A stretch of 42,701 nt of DNA from contig JAEOTA010000009.1 in the NCBI GenBank assembly GCA_016840085.1, positions 1 to 42,701 on the forward strand. The letters run 5' to 3'. Every line of letters begins with the position of its first letter. Position 1 is the first letter of the stretch. The translations under genes were made by a program, and so were the position numbers. This stretch comes from Promethearchaeota archaeon. Lineage in GTDB: Archaea > Asgardarchaeota > Lokiarchaeia > Sigyniarchaeales > SOKP01. This document shows positions 17,146 to 25,742 of the stretch, piece after piece. The notes beneath the pieces are model-generated. The model had not been told where the DNA came from and did not search any database. It was given only the letters and a program-made list of their open reading frames with translations.

Positions 17146-17315
17146 TTTATATTTTCACTTATCAAAATCTTGAATTTATAAGGCGTATTAAATTAATTGA
17201 TTTTAATTCTATAATTCTTAATATTAAAAACTTCTCTTTTGACAAGTAATCATTAATTTTATTTATCTCATAATATTACTATAAATAATTAGTTCTAAAT
17301 TGCTAAAATATTATA

Positions 17316-17558
17316 ATGTGCCTAGCAATCCCCGGAAAAATTTTAGAAATAAATGAAAATTCAGCATTAGTAGATTTCGATGGCATTAAACAAAAAGTAA
17401 TTATCGCATTAATTCAAAATCCAGAGATAGGAAAATTTGTTATAGTGCATGCGGGGTATGCAATCGAAATGATGAATGAAAAAGACGCATTAGATGCAAT
17501 AGAACAATGGAAAGAGATGTCCGAAGAACTCGGAATGGATATTGAAGATATATTATAA
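17316..17558 (+). CDS. hypC: Hydrogenase maturation chaperone HypC
   Basis: 80 aa, the normal HypC/HupF size. It starts MCLAIPGKI, with the essential Cys2 that binds the Fe(CN)2CO unit on HypD and delivers it to the large subunit. The central HAGYAIEMMNEKDA segment is also typical. Its stop overlaps the stop of the convergent CooC-like ATPase by six bases. It completes a C, D, E, F set of maturation genes scattered over 15 kb around the hydrogenase. Confidence 0.95.
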   Translation: MCLAIPGKILEINENSALVDFDGIKQKVIIALIQNPEIGKFVIVHAGYAIEMMNEKDALDAIEQWKEMSEELGMDIEDIL

Positions 17559-18356
17559 ATCAAACAACTCATCTTTTAACTGCTTTAATTTTAAATAAAG
17601 CGATTTTATCGCACCTAATCCTTTTGAATCAGGATTAAAATCTATTGGAGATTCACCATTTAAATCGGCTTTTCCTATCTCAGAATCAAAAGGAATCGTG
17701 TGATAAAGGGGAACTCCCCAATCTTGAACTCTTTGATTTATTATTTCTAATTGTGAATCATCAAAAACCTTGTTTGCAATCAAAAAAATGTTAATTATTC
17801 CTAATTTTTTTGACAAATCAATTATCTTGGAGCATAGGTCTAATGATTTTTGAGAAGGTTCAGTTATTACTAACATTACATCTATACCTTTTGCAGTTCC
17901 TCTCCCGAGATGTTCTAATCCCGCTTCAAAATCCACAATTATAACTTCATCTCTTTTAACAAATAAGTTATATAATAGTGTTCTTATTAGCGCATTTTCA
18001 GGACATAAACATCCCGTAGCAGGTTCTTCAATAGAGCCAAGTACTAAAAGCTGTATACCATCTGGGCCCGTAACCTTATATTTATCTGGAATATCAGAAA
18101 CTTCGGGGTTAATATTATAAATTCCGGGTCCCCCTCCTTTTACAGAAACTCTCTCTTCAATGAGATTCTTCATTTCAGAAATAGGTATGATTTTCTCTTT
18201 TAATTCTTTATCAATTCCTAAAGTATAACTCAGATTCATAGCAGAATCATTATCTATTGCCAAAACATTGAATCCTTCCTTGGCAAATAACCTTGCTAAA
18301 GTTCCAGCTATTAAAGTTTTTCCAACGCCACCTTTTCCTGAAACAGCTATTTTCAT
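17553..18356 (-). CDS. CooC-like nickel-insertion ATPase (MinD/SIMIBI family)
   Basis: 267 aa from ATG 18356 (MKIAVSGKGGVGKT); an alternative ATG at 18365 adds three residues. It has the deviant Walker A GKGGVGKT, a Walker B/switch region (VIIVDFEAGLEHLGRG), and the CxC motif in GCLCPENAL that binds nickel between the two subunits of CooC dimers. CooC loads nickel into CO dehydrogenase. No CODH gene is near; the neighbours are hydrogenase genes. As hypA and hypB are absent from the window, it may insert nickel into the hydrogenase, or it may serve a CODH elsewhere. Confidence 0.82.
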   Translation of the reverse strand: MKIAVSGKGGVGKTLIAGTLARLFAKEGFNVLAIDNDSAMNLSYTLGIDKELKEKIIPISEMKNLIEERVSVKGGGPGIYNINPEVSDIPDKYKVTGPDGIQLLVLGSIEEPATGCLCPENALIRTLLYNLFVKRDEVIIVDFEAGLEHLGRGTAKGIDVMLVITEPSQKSLDLCSKIIDLSKKLGIINIFLIANKVFDDSQLEIINQRVQDWGVPLYHTIPFDSEIGKADLNGESPIDFNPDSKGLGAIKSLYLKLKQLKDELFDL

Positions 18357-18563
18357 TGGTATCAAAAATGAAATTTTTTGCTTAATTCATTTAGGAATTT
18401 CTTAGATATGAATTTCACGATTAATATTCAGAACTAGATTCTTTAAAATTATAACAATAATAGATTTATCAACCTAAATAATTTTTAAAAGTGTAGAACA
18501 TAATTTATACATATCATATATCGATTAATTATCTAATATTAAACTCCAAGATTATTAATTATT

Positions 18564-19391
18564 ATGACAGAATCAAGAAATAGAGGGATTAGTCCTAAAA
18601 ATGAAGTGGAACACGCATATTTCAGCGGTATGATTATCCAACGTGTGCGAGATTTCGTTAAAAATGATAATGTTAAAGAACTTATCAATTGGGGCTATGG
18701 ACCACGAAGCAAATCAACACTTGATCCTAAAACAGTAAAGATTAGAGGAGATATGGGTACAAACGGTATTTTTGCAGCATTTACTCCTACAAATATTGAT
18801 CTTTACCAATCATTCTTACCGAAACATCTCCTAATGCCTGAGCAACCTACTGTTTCCTTAGTTACAGTTGATTATAACACGGGAAATTCAGTGACTCGCT
18901 ATAATGAAGGTATGGTAATGATCAAGGGTAGATGCCCTAATGATGAAGAAACCTATTTTGTATTGGACATGCCAGTTGAGACATGGTTAATGATGGAGAT
19001 GGAAGTTGATTGGGGATTTCCAAAGCGAATTTTTGATATTAAGGTCACACGAGAAAAAACTTTAGCTTTTGATAAAGGAATTACACATTTGGCACTTGAA
19101 CTAGACCCAAATTCCCGTGAAAAAGATAGTGATATTATTATACCTCCAGGAAACGCATGGGGAATTAATAACATGGCTGTTGTTCATCCTATTAGAAAAG
19201 ATGTATTGCTTATATTTTCCTATGGTCCAATAAATGTTCAAGAAAGGATTCAAGGAATGGTTAAAGTTGATGCTGATCGAAAGCAACCCTGGGCAGGATT
19301 GATTCCTGAAGGATTACGTATTCTTGGAGTGTTCCAAAGATATGTACCTTTAGGAGATTCAGTAATAAAGAAGGTCTATTTAAATCGGTGA
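18564..19391 (+). CDS. Acetoacetate decarboxylase-like protein
   Basis: 275 aa. It matches the acetoacetate decarboxylase (ADC) fold family through the NEGMVMI strand region and the active-site segment WGFPKRIFDI. Lys154 aligns with the Schiff-base lysine of Clostridium ADC (PKK); the second Lys that tunes its pKa is Arg155 here. ADC converts acetoacetate to acetone and CO2, but the superfamily also includes enzymes with other carbonyl substrates. The stop overlaps the open frame of the next gene by eight bases, so the two are likely co-expressed. Confidence 0.75.
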   Translation: MTESRNRGISPKNEVEHAYFSGMIIQRVRDFVKNDNVKELINWGYGPRSKSTLDPKTVKIRGDMGTNGIFAAFTPTNIDLYQSFLPKHLLMPEQPTVSLVTVDYNTGNSVTRYNEGMVMIKGRCPNDEETYFVLDMPVETWLMMEMEVDWGFPKRIFDIKVTREKTLAFDKGITHLALELDPNSREKDSDIIIPPGNAWGINNMAVVHPIRKDVLLIFSYGPINVQERIQGMVKVDADRKQPWAGLIPEGLRILGVFQRYVPLGDSVIKKVYLNR

Positions 19392-19395
19392 AGTA

Positions 19396-20478
19396 ATTAT
19401 TTCAAAGCCTCTGAAGATAGGGTTAGTAGGTACAGGAGCAATTGCTTATGCTCACTTACCGGCTTATCTTAATTTTCCTGAGAAAGTTCGATTGGTTTCT
19501 GTCTGTGATATTAATGCGAAATCAATGAAATTATATGCAAAAAGAGCAAAAGTTGGATCTGTTTATACTGATTTCGAAAAAATGTTGAAAGAAGAAGATA
19601 TTGATGCCGTGGATATATGTACTATACACGATCAACATAAAATTCAAACAATCATGGCAGCGGAAACTGGAAGACATATATTGCTAGAGAAACCAATGGC
19701 TTGTACATTACAGGATTGTCGGGATATAGTTAGAGCTACTGAAAAAGCAGGGGTTACTTTTATGATAGCACTAGTGCTACGATATCTACCATCTTCTCAA
19801 GCAGTATTAGAACTAATACAAAATGAAGAACTCGGTTCAATTCGTGCCGTACGAGGTGATTCTATTCTTAAGCAGTCAATCATATTACCACACGACCACT
19901 GGATGTTTGATGGTAATCGTGCTGGCGGAGGAGTTTTAATTACTCTTTCAAACCATATAATAGATCTTTTACGGTATTTTTTAGGGGATGTGAAAAGAGT
20001 GAGTTGCATCTGTAAAACTATGAACTCTTTATTTATAAACGGTGCTGAAGATTTCGCTAGTGCTAGTTTAGAATTTAAAACAGGGGCGATTGGTAATATT
20101 TTCTCTAGTTTTTCAATAGGAAGGACTCCTTGGAATATAAAATACATAATCTATGGCGAATCAGGTACTATTTATTCAAATCCACCGCCAATTGAAAAAT
20201 CACACCAGCAAATTGGAAATGCGGTCATATCATCAAGAACACATGATAAAGATGGTATCACCTCTAAGAAAGGAGAATTTACACCGATAAAACCGAATTA
20301 TAAGTATATAGTAGGAGATGATCCCTTTGCAAACGAAATTATTCTTTTTGTTGATTGTTGTCAAACTTACAAAACACCTATTAGTAATGGAAAAGATAAT
20401 CTTGATACAATGAAAATTATTTTTGGTCTCTATAAATCCTCAGATTCAAATAAAGCCATCGATTTGAGTAATTTGTGA
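19396..20478 (+). CDS. Gfo/Idh/MocA-family NAD(P)-dependent oxidoreductase
   Basis: About 360 aa. The N-terminal Rossmann fold is plain (KIGLVGTGAIAYAHLPAYL, with GxGxxA for the dinucleotide), as is the family signature EKPMACTLQDC with its catalytic-site Lys-Pro. The first ATG/GTG/TTG in frame is TTG at 19492, which would delete the GxGxxA motif. The frame is open back to 19384 with only ATT (19396, 19399) or CTG (19411) as possible starts, so the start given is provisional. Translation could be coupled to, or frameshifted from, the ADC-like gene ending at 19391. The substrate, probably a sugar or cyclitol, is unknown. Confidence 0.82.
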   Translation: MISKPLKIGLVGTGAIAYAHLPAYLNFPEKVRLVSVCDINAKSMKLYAKRAKVGSVYTDFEKMLKEEDIDAVDICTIHDQHKIQTIMAAETGRHILLEKPMACTLQDCRDIVRATEKAGVTFMIALVLRYLPSSQAVLELIQNEELGSIRAVRGDSILKQSIILPHDHWMFDGNRAGGGVLITLSNHIIDLLRYFLGDVKRVSCICKTMNSLFINGAEDFASASLEFKTGAIGNIFSSFSIGRTPWNIKYIIYGESGTIYSNPPPIEKSHQQIGNAVISSRTHDKDGITSKKGEFTPIKPNYKYIVGDDPFANEIILFVDCCQTYKTPISNGKDNLDTMKIIFGLYKSSDSNKAIDLSNL

Positions 20479-20516
20479 AAAATAAATAAAAAATGTAATT
20501 AATAATTTTATTATTT

Positions 20517-20528
20517 CTTAATATAAAT
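20517..20528 (+). promoter_or_regulatory. TATA-like box upstream of endonuclease V
   Basis: An A/T element (CTTAATATAAAT) lies about 20 bases before the ATG. This is closer than the usual TATA-to-transcript distance for a leadered gene, so a short or leaderless transcript is implied. Low certainty in such AT-rich DNA. Confidence 0.3.
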
Positions 20529-20545
20529 CCGACCTTTGTTTTAGA

Positions 20546-21289
20546 ATGCCAATTATACATGAGTTATTAAAAGAAAACTACTCATTTGAGGAGGCAGAGT
20601 TACTACAGGTTAAGTATTGTAATATAATTAAAAATCTGTCAGAGAATACTCAAATAAATACAATTAAGATATTCAAAACAGTTGCAGGAGTAGACATTTC
20701 ATATTATATTCAAAAAAATAAGGAATACGGTGTTGCTTGCGCAGTACTCTGGGATATAAGAGCAGAAAAAGTTATAACCCATTGCTTTGCTAGTGGAGGC
20801 ATCAAATTTCCTTATAAACCGGGATTCTTAGGATTTCGAGAATGTAGGTTGCTATCACAGGCTATTTTCCAATTACCAAAGAGACCAGATCTTATAATGT
20901 GCGATGGTCATGGGAAAATTCACCCTAAAAGGTTTGGAGAAGCAGTCCACCTTGGTTTAGCTCTAAATATTCCTAGTATAGGCATAGCTAAAAATCCATT
21001 TATTGGATTTTCTAAGTGGAATGAAATTGAGAAATTTAAAGGTAATAAAGCTCCAATCTGGGCTAAAAACCCAAAATTTACTCTTAATAAAAATTCAAAT
21101 GAACTATTAGGATACACAATATGTTTAAACGATTATTCTAAACCGATTATGATAAGTGAAGGTTATAAAGTTACTCTTGATACTGCTTTAAAAGTTTGTT
21201 TGAATGCAACTAAAGGGCACCGACAACCAGAACCATTATATTTAGCAGATTATCTTTCTAGGAATAAAGTGAAGAAGTTTGTGCCATAA
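20546..21289 (+). CDS. nfi: Endonuclease V
   Basis: 247 aa. EndoV cuts the second phosphodiester 3' of deoxyinosine (or inosine in RNA). Visible features are the first metal ligand Asp50 in AGVDISYY, a conserved Glu99 in GFLGFRECRLL, and the signature CDGHGKIHPKRFG with metal ligand Asp120, followed by AVHLGLALNIPSIGIAKNP. The C-terminal segment ending HRQPEPLYLADYLS is also typical. It is slightly longer than bacterial Nfi. Monocistronic. Confidence 0.95.
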   Translation: MPIIHELLKENYSFEEAELLQVKYCNIIKNLSENTQINTIKIFKTVAGVDISYYIQKNKEYGVACAVLWDIRAEKVITHCFASGGIKFPYKPGFLGFRECRLLSQAIFQLPKRPDLIMCDGHGKIHPKRFGEAVHLGLALNIPSIGIAKNPFIGFSKWNEIEKFKGNKAPIWAKNPKFTLNKNSNELLGYTICLNDYSKPIMISEGYKVTLDTALKVCLNATKGHRQPEPLYLADYLSRNKVKKFVP

Positions 21290-21339
21290 CGTTTAATGTC
21301 TCAAATAAAGTTTGAGTTTAAAACGAAATGAAATTAAAG

Positions 21340-22725
21340 TTATTGAGTGATATCATTTAACATCTTAACAGCTAGTTCCCTAACATCTACATCTATATCT
21401 TTAGAGAGTTTTTTCATTAATTCTTTAAATTTCTCATCTTTTATTTCAAATTTACTAAGAGCTTTAATTAAATTGTATCTAACTAACCAATCTTGATCGT
21501 GAATCATTTCAAGAAATGCTTCATAAACCCTATCATCTTTTATTTCACTTAATATTTTTATAGCAAATCTTTTAATATCGCTGTTATTACTATTTAAATC
21601 TTTAATAAGTAAACTAATTATCGATTCTTTATCATTCTCCTCTAAAAGATAATACATTTGTTTTAAAAGAGATATCTGAAAATAATTTGGAAAATGATGA
21701 GCTATAGGTAATTTAGATTTTTCTTCTTGAAATTTTATTGAAATATTGTTTCTTAATTTGAGAACCAGATCATTGAACCGTTTATTCTCCTCTTTATATC
21801 TCGACAATTTATTTTTTAATTCTTTTAATTCTTCCTCATCAGACACTAATTTTTTAGATAAATCGTTGCTAACATCTAATTCTTCTTTTAATTTGAGAAC
21901 TAAATTATTGAGCTGCTTATTCTCATCTTGATATTGTAACAATGTTTCCTTTAAAACTTGCAATTCCTCTTCATTAGACGCTATTTCATTGGTTAAGTCA
22001 TTGCTTGCTTTTAATTCTTCTTGTAAATATTTCACAAATGTCTCAGAATCTTCTAACTCTGAAGTTAATTGTTCAATTTTTTTATTTGCTAATTTCAATT
22101 CATGTAGATTTTTTACTTCGTTACCTTCTTGGAGTTGAGTTTTTAAAGATTCAATTTCAACGCGTAACAAACCATTCTCTTCCATCAATTGAAAGTTTAG
22201 TTTTTTAACATAGACTAATTCTTCATTTTCTTCTTTTGGGGTGTCATTAATTGGTACTTCTTGTAATTCTTCTACTTCAGCTTGTAATTTTTCAATTTTT
22301 AATTTTAACTCTTCGACTTGACTTTTATCTTGTTCACTTTCTTCAGTTAATTGAATTATAAGCTTTTGAGCATTGATTAATTCTTCTTTATTTGTAGAGA
22401 TTTGATCTCCTTCTTCAAATCCTTCTAAATGTTCAGTTAATTCATCTATTCTTTCATTTAATACGTTAATTTCATCATCTCTTCTTGTTAATTCTTCCCT
22501 CTGAAAAATTATGGTATCTTTTAATATTTCAACTTCACTTGGTAAATTATCTTGATCAGTTTTTATTTGACCTTGTTGATCTTCTATTAATATTTGTTGT
22601 TCTTTTATTGTAAAATTCAATTTATTTATTTTCTCTTTTAAAGAAGTAATAGTTTCTTCTAATTCAGCCCGTGATTTTGTTTTTTCTTCAACAGAATCTA
22701 TTAAATCTTTTAAATCTCTACTCAT
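21340..22725 (-). CDS. Long coiled-coil protein with C-terminal HEAT repeats
   Basis: 461 aa. Residues about 1-335 form a nearly continuous, Glu/Lys/Leu-rich coiled coil with an interruption near 155-165 (EVPINDTPKEENEE). Residues about 360-461 have two or three HEAT-like helical repeats (DIKRFAIKILSEIKDDRVYE, WLVRYNLIKALSKF, DVRELAVKMLNDI). A 45-residue unit is tandemly duplicated at 238-327. There are no transmembrane or catalytic motifs. The architecture suggests a scaffold or tether; the coiled coil prevents assignment to a specific family. Confidence 0.8.
   Translation of the reverse strand: MSRDLKDLIDSVEEKTKSRAELEETITSLKEKINKLNFTIKEQQILIEDQQGQIKTDQDNLPSEVEILKDTIIFQREELTRRDDEINVLNERIDELTEHLEGFEEGDQISTNKEELINAQKLIIQLTEESEQDKSQVEELKLKIEKLQAEVEELQEVPINDTPKEENEELVYVKKLNFQLMEENGLLRVEIESLKTQLQEGNEVKNLHELKLANKKIEQLTSELEDSETFVKYLQEELKASNDLTNEIASNEEELQVLKETLLQYQDENKQLNNLVLKLKEELDVSNDLSKKLVSDEEELKELKNKLSRYKEENKRFNDLVLKLRNNISIKFQEEKSKLPIAHHFPNYFQISLLKQMYYLLEENDKESIISLLIKDLNSNNSDIKRFAIKILSEIKDDRVYEAFLEMIHDQDWLVRYNLIKALSKFEIKDEKFKELMKKLSKDIDVDVRELAVKMLNDITQ
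21745..22014 (-). repeat. Two tandem 45-codon repeats in the coiled coil
   Basis: Residues 238-282 (22014-21880) and 283-327 (21879-21745) align without gaps, with 23 of 45 residues identical by eye. Both start at an L-x-x-SNDL motif and end in NxLVLKL. It is a clear internal duplication in phase with the coiled coil. Confidence 0.8.
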
Positions 22726-22899
22726 GTCCTAATTATTCAATTAATTTAATTTTGCAAGATAAATACGAACTTCTATTATATTAATATCAATAATATCTAT
22801 AAATATTTAATTTCCTTATTGAACTCTGATTAACATAAAAAAAATTCTATAAAATTATATAGAAAGAAAAGAGAGTAAAAATAACTTCAAACTTAATAT

Positions 22900-23376
22900 C
22901 TACATGGGTTTTATTTCAAGAATTTTGTCTCCTTGCCTGATTGAATTAACAATATCTTGGTCTGATGCACTTATTACTTCTCCAAAAATCGTATGGGCAT
23001 TGTTAAGATGCGGTGTAGGTACATGAGTAATGAAAATCTGGGATCCATTTGTATTCGGTCCTGCATTTGCCATCGCTAAGATCCCTGGCTTATCAAATTT
23101 TCTTCCGCTTTGAAATTCATCGCCAAAAGGATAATTAATTTGTTGTCCTTGATAAGGAAAAGAACTAATACCTTTATCTCTCGGGCCACCTGTTCCACGA
23201 CCTAAAGGGCAGCCGACTTGAATCATGAAGTCTTTTATAACACGATGAAACACGATTCCATTATAAAACCCTTGATTGACTAAATGCAGAAAACTTGCAA
23301 CTGTCATCGGTGCGTCATCATCAAACAAATTAAGATTGATTTCCCCGTTATTTGTAACCATAATAATTCGCGTCAT
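22900..23376 (-). CDS. Cyclophilin-type peptidyl-prolyl cis-trans isomerase
   Basis: 158 aa single-domain cyclophilin without signal peptide, so cytoplasmic. Active-site signature FHRVIKDFMIQVG includes the catalytic Arg and the hydrophobic pocket Phe/Met/Gln. The family segments MANAGPNTNGSQIFIT and NNAHTIFGEVI follow. It catalyses proline isomerisation in protein folding. The usual Gly-Asp after FMIQ is Gly-Cys here (VGCPLGRGTG). Divergent from the acyl-CoA synthetase gene. Confidence 0.96.
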   Translation of the reverse strand: MTRIIMVTNNGEINLNLFDDDAPMTVASFLHLVNQGFYNGIVFHRVIKDFMIQVGCPLGRGTGGPRDKGISSFPYQGQQINYPFGDEFQSGRKFDKPGILAMANAGPNTNGSQIFITHVPTPHLNNAHTIFGEVISASDQDIVNSIRQGDKILEIKPM

Positions 23377-23523
23377 ACAAGAGAAAAAGATGAAATTATT
23401 TTAATTGTTTCGCTTTTGAAATTCCCTTTTTGAATCTATTTTTCAAGCATGAAAAATTTAAAAATAATTATAACAATAAAATTTTATAAACGTTATAAAC
23501 GACAATTTATTTCAGATATAAAA

Positions 23524-25674
23524 ATGGCTAATAACGATATCTCATTTTTTTTCAATCCTAAGAGCATCGCAGTCATTGGTGCTAGTTCTACGAAAGGTAA
23601 AGTTGGTAATACTGTTTTAAACAATATAATAAACTCCGGATACAAAGGGAAGGTTTTCCCTATAAATCCAAGGGCAGATATAATTTTTGATCTTCCCTGT
23701 TTCGATAGTGTATTAAATGTTCCAGAGGATATCGATATAGCTATTTTTGTTATACCTAGTAAGTTTGTAAATGACGCAGCAGAAGATTGTGGTAAGAAAG
23801 GAGTAAAAGGATTAATTATTATATCTGCAGGTTTTAAAGAGATTGGTGGAGAAGGAGTAAAAAGAGAAGAGCAACTTATTAAAATCAGCAAAAAATACAA
23901 TATGCGAATTTTAGGCCCTAACTGCTTAGGATTTATAGGGCTTAATTATAACGGTTCATTCGCCGTTGAAACTCCAAAGAAAGGAGAAATTGCGATGATT
24001 TCGCAGTCTGGCGCAATGCTTACAGGGATGATGGATTATTCAATGACCCAAACGTTTGGATTTTCGTGTAATATAAGTTTAGGGAATAAAGCGGATTTAG
24101 GGGCAGTAGATTTTATAAAATATTTAGCAAATGATGAAAACACTAAAGTAATTCTCTGTTATTTAGAAAATATTAAGGATGGAGATTGGTTTTTAGAAAT
24201 TTTACCAGAGGCAACTCGAAAAAAACCAATAATAATATTGAAATCTGGTGTAAGTGAAGCTGGTGCGAGAGCAGCATCAAGCCACACTGGAGCATTAGCA
24301 GGTGCAGATATTGCCTATGATCTGGCATTTGAAAAATGTGGAGTTATACGAGCTAAAACTATTGAAGACCTATTCGATTATGGTGAAGTATTTTTATACC
24401 AACCTATTCCGAAAGATAACTCTTTCGCAATAATCACTAATGCTGGAGGTCCTGGAATAGTTGCTACTGATGCTTTTGAACGTGAGAAATTAAAGTTTGC
24501 TAGTTTTTCTGAACCGATTCTTCATTTATTAAGAGGAAATTTACCTATAGAAGCAGCTATCTTTAATCCTATTGATATTGTAGGAGATGCTACTCCTGCT
24601 CGGTATGAATTTACAATTAAAACAATTTTTGGAATAGATGCTGGACAAGATTTCGGGGAGATTAGAACACAGGGTGCTTTAATTATATTAACCCCACAAG
24701 CTCAAACCCAACCAACAGAAATCGCTAAGCTTGTACATAGTATTTCAAAAAATTATTTAAATGGGAAACCAGTTGTATGTTCTTTTATAGGAGGAAAAAA
24801 TATATCAGAAGGTCGAGATTATTTAAAACAGAACCACATCCCTTGTTATCACTTTCCAGACCGAGCTGCTCATGCATTAAAAACTTTAGTAAAACGACGT
24901 GAGTTTCTAACATCAACACCTTTGAATGAATTAGAAATTCCTTCATTCAAAGTAAATAAAAAAAGAGTAAAAGAAATTTTTTCTAATGTTCGCAATGATG
25001 AAAGAACTGTTTTATTAAGCTATGAAACAAGTGAAATTTTTGATTGTTACGGTATAAAATCCCCAAAATCTCGATTGGCTCAGACTCCTAAACAGGCAAT
25101 GAAATTACAATCTGAAATTGGAAAGGCTGTAATGAAGATAGTTAGTCCGCAAATAATCCACAAAACTGATGTGGGAGGAATCCTATTAAATATTGAAACT
25201 GAACAAGACGCGTTTGAAGCTTATATACAAATAGTAAATAATACGAAAAAATTTGGTCCCCAAAATGCTAAAATTTACGGTGTAGAAGTGCAAGAGATGA
25301 TAAATTTTAAAGCTAAACCAAAAGTGAATGAGATTATTATAGGGATGTCTCGGGATCCTCAATTTGGACCTCTTTTAATGTTTGGAACTGGAGGAATTTA
25401 CGCAAATTTCATTCAGGATGTTGGTTTTGCCTTATCTTATAAGTTTACCAGAGATGATGCAAAGCAATTAATTGAAAGTACTAAAATCAATAGTTTGTTG
25501 GAAGGTGTTAGAGGAGAAGCGCCTTCTGATAAACAAGCGATAATAGATGTTCTTTTGAGACTTGCACAACTGGTAAATAATTTTCCAGAAATAGTTGAAT
25601 TAGATATTAATCCACTTTTAGCTTTCGTTAAAGGCTATAGTGCTGTGGATATTAAAATTACAATAAAAAGATAA
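23524..25674 (+). CDS. ADP-forming acyl-CoA (acetyl-CoA) synthetase, alpha-beta fusion
   Basis: 716 aa from ATG 23524; the frame is open to 23449, but the 25 extra residues are basic and AT-driven, and similarity begins at NDISFFFNPKSIAVIGAS. The enzyme converts acyl-CoA, ADP and Pi to acid, CoA and ATP (or the reverse). Domains in order: CoA-binding, two ligase-CoA domains with the phosphorylated His254 (ASSHTGALAG), and a C-terminal ATP-grasp (about 490-716; KIVSPQIIHKTDVGGI, FGTGGI). In many archaea this gives ATP from acetyl-CoA during fermentation; the acyl specificity cannot be read from sequence. The next gene is probably its partner. Confidence 0.92.
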   Translation: MANNDISFFFNPKSIAVIGASSTKGKVGNTVLNNIINSGYKGKVFPINPRADIIFDLPCFDSVLNVPEDIDIAIFVIPSKFVNDAAEDCGKKGVKGLIIISAGFKEIGGEGVKREEQLIKISKKYNMRILGPNCLGFIGLNYNGSFAVETPKKGEIAMISQSGAMLTGMMDYSMTQTFGFSCNISLGNKADLGAVDFIKYLANDENTKVILCYLENIKDGDWFLEILPEATRKKPIIILKSGVSEAGARAASSHTGALAGADIAYDLAFEKCGVIRAKTIEDLFDYGEVFLYQPIPKDNSFAIITNAGGPGIVATDAFEREKLKFASFSEPILHLLRGNLPIEAAIFNPIDIVGDATPARYEFTIKTIFGIDAGQDFGEIRTQGALIILTPQAQTQPTEIAKLVHSISKNYLNGKPVVCSFIGGKNISEGRDYLKQNHIPCYHFPDRAAHALKTLVKRREFLTSTPLNELEIPSFKVNKKRVKEIFSNVRNDERTVLLSYETSEIFDCYGIKSPKSRLAQTPKQAMKLQSEIGKAVMKIVSPQIIHKTDVGGILLNIETEQDAFEAYIQIVNNTKKFGPQNAKIYGVEVQEMINFKAKPKVNEIIIGMSRDPQFGPLLMFGTGGIYANFIQDVGFALSYKFTRDDAKQLIESTKINSLLEGVRGEAPSDKQAIIDVLLRLAQLVNNFPEIVELDINPLLAFVKGYSAVDIKITIKR

Positions 25675-25742
25675 AAAAATTATAGTCATACAATAAAAAA
25701 AATTTTAAAAAAAATAAATAAAATTAAGAAAAAGTGAAAAAA

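Noticed and set aside
22005..22208. 67-codon plus-strand ORF
   Set aside because: It is the complement of the coiled-coil gene and has no independent signal.
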